A DNA stretch of 5,015 nucleotides, from contig PDRU01000045.1 of NCBI GenBank assembly GCA_002748225.1, positions 1-5,015 of the forward strand, given 5' to 3'. The DNA comes from Spirochaetales bacterium (GTDB taxonomy: Bacteria > Spirochaetota > Spirochaetia > DSM-2461). The translations under genes and the position numbers were made by a program. This document shows, piece by piece, positions 1 through 5,015 of this stretch (the first letter of the stretch is position 1; the number at the start of each line of letters is the position of its first letter). The notes beneath the pieces are model-generated. The model made no database searches, was not told where the DNA came from, and saw only the letters and a program-made list of their open reading frames with translations.

Positions 1-1339
1 TGTTTCCTGTTCGGATAAAATTATTATTGACCGCATTCGTAAAGTTGTTGAAAAATCAAATAATCAGTTTCTTCTGCAGTTTCCCTCTTCGGAAAAGGCT
101 ATACTGGAACGGCTGAATTTTGAACTGCCCGAGCTGGTTATTATTAATTTCTCTGACACGGGACTGAGTTCTGAGTATCTGCGCGATCAGATTCTTCAGG
201 ATTCCTGGCTGCACAACTTTGGTATAGTTGGTCTGTATGACCGCAAGGCCAGCAAGGAAGAAGAAATACTCCAGGCCAATAAAGATATTAACCTTCTTGC
301 CCTTATTGATTTTTCCCGTATTGAGAGTCATCTGGGAAAAACCCTGCATATTATAAATCAGAACCGGCAGCTGATATTTCAGGGATTTCTGGCGGATAAA
401 CTGGTTAACCGGATGACCGGCTCTTTTCAGATTGACAACCTGGATTATCTGGTGTCGCCGGTATACGGAGGTTTGCTGGCTATCAGCCTGGTCCGCATGG
501 GTAAAATTCCGGCGGAAGACAGACACAGCGTTCAGATGGGGCTCAGTGAACTGGTTCTTAATTCCATTGAGCACGGAAACTGCGGTATCAGTTACGCTGA
601 AAAGAGCGACTGGCTGGCTACGGGAGAATCCATTTATGAACTCATTGCCGAGCGCTGCAAAGATCCGGCCGTAGCCCGGAAAAAAGTCCGTCTTTCCTGG
701 GACTTCAGCGAAAGCCAGGCCCACTTCATAATACGTGATGAAGGAAACGGTTTTGATGTTATGGCGTTTCGTGACAAGCTTAAAACAGATTCCCGGGACA
801 GACTGCACGGACGGGGCATAATGATGGCTCAGATGGCTGCCAGCCGGCTGTATTACAACAAAAAGGGAACCCAGGTTTCCATGATTGTAAAATTCAAGCA
901 GGATGTAGCAAACGCGGCACCGGCCGGTTTTTCTCAGGAAGAACTTATACAGGTTAAACCCGGAGAGGTTCTGATGCGTGCCGGAGAGTTCGGCGATTGT
1001 ATCTATTACATATCCAGCGGGAATTTTACCGTTTATCACAGGGACAATCCTGTAGGAAGGGTTACACCTGCTGATATATTTATGGGTGAAATGGCTTTCC
1101 TGCTTAACAACGCCCGAAGCGCCACAGTGGTGGCCGATACCCCGGGAACTGTTATAAAGATTCCCCGGAAATCGTTTATTGAGGTGGTAAAGAATTATCC
1201 CCAGTACTCAATCTTCCTCTCCAAAATACTGGCTCAGAAGCTTGTGCGTTCCAACGAAAGTGTCGCAGCTGAACATCAGGCCAGTGCGCTCGGTAGCGAG
1301 AAAGAAGAAGATATGGAAATGGAAGAAGTTTCTTTCTAG
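1..1339 (+). CDS. Signalling protein: degenerate receiver, RsbW-like ATPase and cyclic-nucleotide-binding domains (5' partial)
   Basis: The reading frame is open from base 2 to the TAG at 1337-1339, giving 445 residues. The start lies left of the window, probably only a few codons away, because strand beta-1 of the receiver fold is already under way. Residues ~1-120 look like a response-regulator receiver, but the phosphoacceptor Asp is replaced by Asn49 (context PELVIIN), the beta-1 acidic pair reads SCSD, and the switch Thr and conserved Lys are missing, so phosphorylation is unlikely. Residues ~150-300 are a GHKL ATPase of the RsbW/SpoIIAB anti-sigma kinase type, with N-box E183/N187/H191, DEGNG at 246-250 and GRG at 270-272. 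Residues ~314-420 are a CRP-type cyclic-nucleotide domain with GEMAF at 362-366 and Arg372 in ARSATV, the phosphate-binding cassette. There is no membrane segment, so it is probably cytosolic. The tail is acidic. By inference it is a second-messenger-gated partner-switching kinase; its target is unknown. The ATG at 413 would remove the receiver and is not the start. Confidence 0.85.
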   Translation, partial: VSCSDKIIIDRIRKVVEKSNNQFLLQFPSSEKAILERLNFELPELVIINFSDTGLSSEYLRDQILQDSWLHNFGIVGLYDRKASKEEEILQANKDINLLALIDFSRIESHLGKTLHIINQNRQLIFQGFLADKLVNRMTGSFQIDNLDYLVSPVYGGLLAISLVRMGKIPAEDRHSVQMGLSELVLNSIEHGNCGISYAEKSDWLATGESIYELIAERCKDPAVARKKVRLSWDFSESQAHFIIRDEGNGFDVMAFRDKLKTDSRDRLHGRGIMMAQMAASRLYYNKKGTQVSMIVKFKQDVANAAPAGFSQEELIQVKPGEVLMRAGEFGDCIYYISSGNFTVYHRDNPVGRVTPADIFMGEMAFLLNNARSATVVADTPGTVIKIPRKSFIEVVKNYPQYSIFLSKILAQKLVRSNESVAAEHQASALGSEKEEDMEMEEVSF

Positions 1340-1357
1340 GATTCTGCGCCTTCTTCC
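1321..1357. repeat. 8-bp inverted repeat around the shared CTAG stop
   Basis: GGAAGAAG (1321-1328) and CTTCTTCC (1350-1357) are perfect inverted copies separated by 21 bases, and the CTAG that ends both convergent genes lies between them. The stem is only half GC and neither strand has a proper T-run after it. It arises because both proteins end in Glu-rich tails encoded with GAA/GAG on opposite strands. It could act as a weak bidirectional terminator, but coincidence is just as likely. Confidence 0.3.
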
Positions 1358-3123
1358 TCTTTCTGAATGACAGCCAGATTCAGCTCTTTAAGCTGCTGGA
1401 TATCTACCTTGGAAGGGCTTTCATCCATGGGGCTCTGTCCCAGGGTGTTTTTGGGAAAAGCTATAACATCGCGTATGGTGTCTGCCTGAGCCATAACCAT
1501 AACAAGACGGTCAAATCCCACGGCTATACCGGCGTGCGGAGGGGCGCCGTAGCGGAAAGCCTCCAGAAGAAAACCAAAGCGCTTTTCGGCTTCTTCCCGG
1601 GGGAATCCCACAATATCAAAGACACGCGACTGTATTGCCGGATCGTGGATACGGACAGAACCGGAAGCCAGTTCATTGCCGTTGAGTACCATGTCGTACA
1701 GATTGCCCAGTACGGCTCCGGGATCTTTTTCCATGCTGTCGAGGAACTGACGCTGCGGCATGGAGAACATATGGTGGGCCGGTTCCCAGGCGCTGGTTTC
1801 TTCATTTTTCTCAAACAGGGGAAAATCCAGAACCCAGCAGAAGCGGAAATCTCCCGGAGAGGTCAGGTTCAGAATTTCTCCCAGACGGGAACGGACAGCA
1901 CCCAGAGATTCAACAGCGCATTTCCAGCCGGCACCCATAAGCAGAATAAGATCGCCGGGCTGCGCGTTTAATTTTTTGCATATTGCTTCAGACTGGGGGG
2001 CAAAGAATTTGGCAACTCCTCCGTCCAGTCCTTCGGATGTTACTTTCATCCAGGCAAGGCCTTTGGCGCCCCGGCTTTTGGCCACATCTTCCAGCTCTGA
2101 AATTTTCTTGCGGGAAAAACTGTCCGCGCAGTTTTTGGCGGTAAGGGCTTTGACCGCGCCTCCGGCTTCCAGAACAGACTTAAACACACTGAAGTCGGAC
2201 TGTTTTGCAAATTCTGCAAAGTCGGTCATTTCCATTTCAAAGCGCAGATCCGGCTTGTCCGAGCCGTAACGGTCCATGGCCTGCTGCCAGGAGAGGCGGG
2301 GGAAGGGAAGGGGAATGTCAATATTCAGCACATCCCTGAATGTGCGCTGCATCATTCCCTCGGCCAGTTCCAGTACGTCTTCCCTGCCTGCAAAGCTCAT
2401 TTCCAGGTCGATCTGGGTGAATTCAGGCTGACGGTCACCCCGGGCGTCTTCGTCGCGGTAACAGCGGGCCATCTGATAGTAACGGTCGGTACCGCCGGCC
2501 ATAAGGATCTGTTTATAGAGCTGCGGCGACTGCGGAAGGGCGTAAAAATGTCCGGGATTAATACGGGAGGGGACGAGGTAGTCTCTGGCGCCTTCGGGCG
2601 TGGATTTTATAAATGTTGGTGTTTCAATTTCCCAGAAGCCCTGTTCGGTCAGATAATTTCTTACCGCCCATGTGGTTTTATGGCGCAGTTCCAGTCTCTG
2701 GCGCATTCCCGAGCTGCGCAGGTCCAGATAGCGGTATTTCAGGCGGAGATTTTCGTTGGCCTCGTCGCCGTCTATCATAAAGGGCAGGGGCGGGCAGGTG
2801 TTCAGGATGTCCAGGCTTTTTATACCCAGTTCCACCTCTCCGGTGATCATGTCTTTGTTGATCATTCCCTCCGGACGCGCGCGCACTGTTCCGGTTACAG
2901 CAATGCAGTACTCCATTTTCAGTTCTTCCGCTTTGGATTTCAATTCCTGAGGTGCGTCTTCGTCAACAACGGTCTGCGTTATGCCGTAACGGTCGCGGAG
3001 GTTTATAAAGTGAATACCGCCATGGTTTCTGCTGCGGTGTACCCAGCCGTTGAGGGTTACTGTTTTTCCGACATGTTCTATTGTTAGTTCGCCGCAAGTG
3101 GCGCTGCGCCTGTTTTGTTCCAT
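1336..3123 (-). CDS. aspS: Aspartyl-tRNA synthetase, bacterial type, probably non-discriminating
   Basis: Charges tRNA-Asp with aspartate using ATP, in the cytosol. At 595 residues it is full length for a bacterial class IIb AspRS (about 590). Domains in order: OB-fold anticodon-binding domain (~1-115, with TLNGWVHRSRNHGG); motif 1 (~167-182); motif 2 (~222-244, with RDEDARGDRQPEFTQIDLE); the bacterial GAD insertion (~290-405); motif 3 (~532-544, GIAVGFDRLVMVM), followed by IRDVIAFPKN. His34 and Gly86 align, both with an offset of 3, with His31 and Gly83 of Pseudomonas aeruginosa AspRS, residues implicated there in accepting tRNA-Asn. A non-discriminating enzyme working with GatCAB is therefore inferred. 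The ATG at 3123 is chosen because the family N-terminus (CGELTIEHVGKTV) begins about ten residues later; the frame extends to a TTG at 3195 through unconserved sequence. No Shine-Dalgarno sequence is visible. The stop overlaps the convergent gene by four bases (CTAG). Confidence 0.97.
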   Translation of the reverse strand: MEQNRRSATCGELTIEHVGKTVTLNGWVHRSRNHGGIHFINLRDRYGITQTVVDEDAPQELKSKAEELKMEYCIAVTGTVRARPEGMINKDMITGEVELGIKSLDILNTCPPLPFMIDGDEANENLRLKYRYLDLRSSGMRQRLELRHKTTWAVRNYLTEQGFWEIETPTFIKSTPEGARDYLVPSRINPGHFYALPQSPQLYKQILMAGGTDRYYQMARCYRDEDARGDRQPEFTQIDLEMSFAGREDVLELAEGMMQRTFRDVLNIDIPLPFPRLSWQQAMDRYGSDKPDLRFEMEMTDFAEFAKQSDFSVFKSVLEAGGAVKALTAKNCADSFSRKKISELEDVAKSRGAKGLAWMKVTSEGLDGGVAKFFAPQSEAICKKLNAQPGDLILLMGAGWKCAVESLGAVRSRLGEILNLTSPGDFRFCWVLDFPLFEKNEETSAWEPAHHMFSMPQRQFLDSMEKDPGAVLGNLYDMVLNGNELASGSVRIHDPAIQSRVFDIVGFPREEAEKRFGFLLEAFRYGAPPHAGIAVGFDRLVMVMAQADTIRDVIAFPKNTLGQSPMDESPSKVDIQQLKELNLAVIQKEEEGAES

Positions 3124-3130
3124 AGACAGG

Positions 3131-3159
3131 ATATTACACGGAGCAGGGCTTTTGTATAA
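3131..3159 (-). promoter_or_regulatory. Candidate aspS promoter, possibly leaderless
   Basis: On the minus strand a -10-like TAATAT (3136-3131) follows a poor -35-like TTATAC (3159-3154) after exactly 17 bases. The -10 ends 7 bases before the aspS ATG, so transcription would start at or next to the A of the start codon. This would explain the missing ribosome binding site. The -35 matches consensus poorly, so the call rests on the -10 and its spacing. Confidence 0.3.
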
Positions 3160-3160
3160 G
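3133..3160 (+). promoter_or_regulatory. Candidate rightward promoter overlapping the aspS promoter
   Basis: ATTACA (3133-3138, 4/6 to the -35 consensus) and TATAAG (3155-3160, 5/6 to the -10 consensus) are 16 bases apart on the plus strand. Transcription would begin near 3167 and run into the hairpin cluster. Its -10 occupies the same bases as the proposed aspS -35, so the two promoters would compete. Such matches are common by chance. Confidence 0.25.
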
Positions 3161-3166
3161 TAGGCA

Positions 3167-3281
3167 GTGCCGCGGCTCCTTCCAGGCCGCTTCAAACGCC
3201 TTCCGCCGGCGTCCTGCCGGCTCCTCCTCCCTGTTCGGTCGGCGGCGTTTCTTTTTCCGCTTTTCCGGGAAGGCTTTTTTT
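3167..3281 (+). ncRNA. Candidate small structured RNA, divergent from aspS
   Basis: No protein is encoded here. Three hairpins follow one another. The first is GCGGCT/GGCCGC (3172-3177 with 3185-3190, loop CCTTCCA). The second is an outer stem AAACGCC/GGCGTTT (3194-3200 with 3244-3250) enclosing GCCGGC/GCCGGC (3205-3210 with 3216-3221) and leading into TTTCTTTTT. The third is GCTTT/AAGGC (3259-3263 with 3270-3274), followed by seven T. The single-stranded parts are C-rich, notably CTCCTCCTCCCT at 3221-3232, which is complementary to Shine-Dalgarno sequences. A weak promoter lies upstream. Alternatives are a GC-rich palindromic repeat of the REP type, or the relic terminator of a lost gene. 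Transcription and function are inferred, not shown. Confidence 0.3.
3259..3281 (+). terminator. Rho-independent terminator, plus strand, without an upstream gene
   Basis: A five-pair stem GCTTT/AAGGC (one G-T pair) with loop TCCGGG is followed immediately by seven T (3275-3281). A second terminator-like stem ending in TTTCTTTTT lies just before it at 3194-3256. Both point rightward, away from aspS, and no rightward gene ends here. They either end a small RNA, insulate the right-hand genes, or remain from a rearrangement. Confidence 0.45.
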
Positions 3282-3299
3282 GTTAAAAGGGGAGCTTTT

Positions 3300-3530
3300 C
3301 AGCCGAATGAGGGAAGTTTAATATTACTTTGGCAATCGGCAGCGACAGCATCAGACAGCCATGGAAGACGAGAGGGAAGCCATACTTGCGCAGGATAACA
3401 CGAAGTGAAAGTCCGCGGTTTGACGGCCGGAGCAAAGAGGGGCGGACACAGAGCCTGTGAGGCAGGCCATAAGAAGGAGTGAACGAAGTTGCTGATCAAG
3501 CAGCGTATTTACTGAACATAGATCCGTTGA
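3300..3530 (+). other. Non-coding, purine-rich, RNA-like stretch; possible retroelement or group II intron remnant
   Basis: I see no convincing gene in this stretch. The plus strand is strikingly purine-rich and has many short complementary segments: GCCGA/TCGGC (3302-3306 with 3336-3340), GTCCGC/GCGGAC enclosing about 25 bases near 3411-3450, a GCCTG/CAGGC hairpin near 3455-3470, and GCTG/CAGC near 3491-3504. The order of a 'gtgaggcag'-like segment followed by 'gaacgaagttgctgat' reminds me of domain I of bacterial group II introns. That is recall from memory, not an alignment, and no intron 5' boundary (GTGCG) or reverse transcriptase is present. It could equally be a structured 5' leader for the lipoprotein gene or a multicopy intergenic repeat. 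The minus-strand reading frame across it looks like a by-product. Confidence 0.25.
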
Positions 3531-3535
3531 AGTAA

Positions 3536-3540
3536 AGGAG
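3536..3540 (+). promoter_or_regulatory. Shine-Dalgarno site for the TPR lipoprotein gene
   Basis: AGGAG within AAAGGAGTG ends 7 bases before the ATG at 3548. This fixes the start and contrasts with the two neighbouring genes, aspS and the Rpn gene, which lack such a site. Confidence 0.8.
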
Positions 3541-3547
3541 TGAAAGA

Positions 3548-4576
3548 ATGAAAGCTAAAAAAATTCTATTGATAGGTATTTTCTTTATTTTGCTTTACGG
3601 GTGTGTAAAACAGAGGCAGGAAAGAATACAGGATAGTATGGAGCAAGCCAAAAAACTGGCTATTGACGGGAATTATCGTGAAGCGCTTAAATTTCTTGAA
3701 GAACACATTAAAGAAAAAGACAGAGATACCTGTTATTACCTTTACCATGGCTTGTATCAGGAGTTAGATGACGTTCTCTATTATCTTCCACGATACCATG
3801 AGGATTATCTGAAAGCTTATGAGCTGGATCCTGAAAATTACGATGTGCTTCTTCGTCTTGGATTATCCTATGAGCTTCTCAATGACTATGAGAAAGCGGT
3901 TTCTTATCTGGAGGAGGCAGTTAGATTATATCCTCAAAGTAATCGAACAGATTCTAATCCATATGGAAGCCTTGCAATAGCATATCTGGAGACTGGACAT
4001 TATGAAAAGGCATATAACACGAATGAATATGCAATTAGCTTGTCGCCGGATAATGCTTGGAATTATCTGCGGAAAGGTCTCATTCTTTCCCATTTGAAGG
4101 GGCTTAATCCTCTTGTCGAATATTACAAGAAAGCCTGTTATATGGATCCGGACAATATTGAGTTTCCTAAATATTATGGAAACCGGCTTATTGAGATGGG
4201 CTTGTATGATTTAGCGATAGAACACTTTAATAAGTTTCTGGCTATCGATGAAGAATACTACTGGGCATATGCTGATTTAGGGTATATAAAGATGGCCCAA
4301 GGTGACCTGGAAGGCGGGAAAAGCCTTTTGGATAAAGCGACAGCGATTTTTTCTAATGATCCTTTAATCCTGAAGTATTTGGGCTTTTATTATCACTTTT
4401 CCGGCTTGGAGCAGGAATCCTATGATTATTATTCAAAGTACCGTTTAAGTATGGAAAAGAGTGTGGTTATTTTAAAGATTCATTCAGAGAAAGAATTTAT
4501 TGATTACTTCTCCCCAGCAGCTCAACACTCACCAGTTCTGTCCGTTCCGTCCAAAAAAATAATTGAAGGAGAGTAA
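3548..4576 (+). CDS. TPR-repeat lipoprotein
   Basis: A 342-residue protein of no assigned family. Residues 1-18 form a lipoprotein signal peptide: basic MKAKK, a hydrophobic core, then LLYGC with Cys19 as the likely lipidation site. Tyr before Gly makes a relaxed lipobox, as spirochaetes allow. Residues ~30-300 are tetratricopeptide-like repeats, clearest at ~97-130 (LGLSYELLNDYEKAVSYLEE), ~137-168, ~170-200, ~204-236, ~237-270 and ~272-300; these normally form a superhelical protein-binding scaffold. The last ~30 residues are not repeat-like. The mature protein should be membrane-anchored, facing the periplasm or the surface. The start is fixed by a good ribosome binding site. Lines counted by hand give about 33-43% GC against about 53% or more in aspS, and the gene is rich in Tyr, which suggests a different origin or selection. 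No terminator is obvious after the stop. Partner and role are unknown. Confidence 0.85.
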   Translation: MKAKKILLIGIFFILLYGCVKQRQERIQDSMEQAKKLAIDGNYREALKFLEEHIKEKDRDTCYYLYHGLYQELDDVLYYLPRYHEDYLKAYELDPENYDVLLRLGLSYELLNDYEKAVSYLEEAVRLYPQSNRTDSNPYGSLAIAYLETGHYEKAYNTNEYAISLSPDNAWNYLRKGLILSHLKGLNPLVEYYKKACYMDPDNIEFPKYYGNRLIEMGLYDLAIEHFNKFLAIDEEYYWAYADLGYIKMAQGDLEGGKSLLDKATAIFSNDPLILKYLGFYYHFSGLEQESYDYYSKYRLSMEKSVVILKIHSEKEFIDYFSPAAQHSPVLSVPSKKIIEGE

Positions 4577-4646
4577 ATCCTTAAACTTAATGCGCTCTAT
4601 GGTAAAGACAAAATGCCGGTAAAACAGCAAAGCAGCGCATCGGCCA

Positions 4647-4675
4647 TTGCTTGCAGGCTTTAGCTGATTTACAAT
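4647..4675 (+). promoter_or_regulatory. Candidate promoter of the Rpn-family gene, possibly leaderless
   Basis: TTGCTT (4647-4652, 3/6) and TACAAT (4670-4675, 5/6) are separated by 17 bases. The -10 ends 7 bases before the ATG at 4683, so the transcript would begin at or beside the start codon. The gene has no Shine-Dalgarno sequence, which fits a leaderless mRNA. An overlapping TATAAG at 4676-4681 lies too close to the ATG to drive this start. Confidence 0.3.
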
Positions 4676-4682
4676 TATAAGC

Positions 4683-5015
4683 ATGGCAGACCCCATCCCC
4701 AATAGAAAGCATAAAGATTCGGTCTTTATCGATCTTTTTCAAACTGATGAAACAGCCCGGCAAAACTTTATTTCCCTCTACAACGCCCTGCACGATACGC
4801 CGCTGCCTCCTGATGCCTCAATTAATCCCATCCGTCTGGAGCAGGTTATGTACATGGCCTTCAGTAACGATGTCTCCTGTCTGGTGGAAGATAAGATCAT
4901 CGTACTGGCCGAACACCAGTCCACAATTAACGAAAACATGCCCTTGCGCTTTCTGGAATACGTGACCCGTCTTTACGAGCAGATAATGGACAAGGAAAGC
5001 CGCTATCACCGGAAA
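4683..5015 (+). CDS. Rpn-family PD-(D/E)XK nuclease / putative transposase (3' partial)
   Basis: The frame is open for 111 codons from ATG 4683 to the window edge; an in-frame TGA at 4665-4667 excludes an earlier start. The sequence matches my knowledge of the Rpn (YhgA-like, 'Transposase_31'/PDDEXK_2) family: the N-terminal HKDSVFIDLF element (10-19), then NDVSCLVEDK (62-71) and IIVLAEHQSTINENMPLRF (72-90). The catalytic core is probably Asp63 with Glu77 and Gln79 (E-x-Q), a variant of PD-(D/E)XK. The C-terminal part of the family lies outside the window. E. coli RpnA members are DNA endonucleases that promote RecA-independent recombination; despite the transposase label they are not known to move themselves. 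Whether this copy is intact cannot be judged here. No ribosome binding site is visible. It follows the lipoprotein gene by 106 bases, with no sign of an operon. Confidence 0.85.
   Translation, partial: MADPIPNRKHKDSVFIDLFQTDETARQNFISLYNALHDTPLPPDASINPIRLEQVMYMAFSNDVSCLVEDKIIVLAEHQSTINENMPLRFLEYVTRLYEQIMDKESRYHRK

Noticed and set aside
56..1039. Long minus-strand reading frame (327 codons)
   Set aside because: It lies opposite the signalling gene, whose receiver, ATPase and cyclic-nucleotide motifs are clear; the minus translation has no recognisable domain.
413..1339. ATG 413 as the start of the signalling protein
   Set aside because: The same frame is open and receiver-like back to base 2, so 413 is an internal Met.
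1534..3087. Plus-strand frames within aspS
   Set aside because: They are antisense to strongly conserved AspRS codons and show no domain of their own.
3124..3195. N-terminal extension of AspRS from TTG 3195
   Set aside because: The 24 extra residues are outside the family's N-terminus, start at a weak codon and cover the hairpin/promoter region.
3299..3499. Minus-strand 66-codon frame
   Set aside because: Low-complexity Pro/Leu/Ser composition without a ribosome binding site or family resemblance; it looks like the reverse of a purine-rich non-coding stretch.
4565..4622. AAGGAG at the end of the lipoprotein gene followed by a 10-codon frame at 4590
   Set aside because: The spacing to the ATG is about 19 bases and the peptide is too short to support; probably coincidence.
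1..5015. CRISPR array, tRNA or rRNA gene, insertion-sequence ends
   Set aside because: No regularly spaced repeats, no cloverleaf with T-arm signature, and no paired terminal repeats with target duplications were seen on either strand.

Overview
The window is a bacterial chromosome segment that most resembles a spirochaete, perhaps a Treponema with about 50% GC. This is an inference from domain architecture (degenerate receiver + RsbW-like ATPase + cyclic-nucleotide domain), the style of the AspRS, a TPR lipoprotein with a relaxed lipobox, and an Rpn/PD-(D/E)XK protein. No rRNA or other decisive marker is present.

The left part (1-3123) is dense and housekeeping-like. A three-domain signalling protein, open at its 5' end, runs rightward. 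It meets aspS, which runs leftward, tail to tail. The two genes share the palindrome CTAG, which supplies both stop codons, so there is no intergenic terminator. The AspRS carries His34 and Gly86, which align with the two residues linked to relaxed (tRNA-Asp plus tRNA-Asn) specificity in Pseudomonas aeruginosa AspRS.

Positions 3124-3547 are a 424-base non-coding stretch with two different halves. The first half (about 3150-3281) is GC-rich and holds three successive hairpins. Two of these end in T-runs on the + strand, although no + strand gene precedes them, and a weak + strand promoter lies in front. This makes a small structured RNA, divergent from aspS, a reasonable candidate. The second half (about 3300-3530) is purine-rich, non-coding and RNA-like. 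It might be a degenerate group II intron or retroelement fragment, but I cannot prove that.

The right part (3548-5015) looks accessory. It holds a clearly AT-richer gene for a TPR-repeat lipoprotein, then the N-terminal 111 codons of an Rpn-family nuclease/transposase-like protein, cut by the window end. Neither aspS nor the Rpn gene has a Shine-Dalgarno sequence. Both have a -10-like hexamer ending exactly 7 nt before the ATG, which suggests leaderless transcripts. The lipoprotein gene has a good ribosome binding site. I see no functional pathway linking the four genes; the right side reads as an insertion-prone flank next to a conserved aspS locus.
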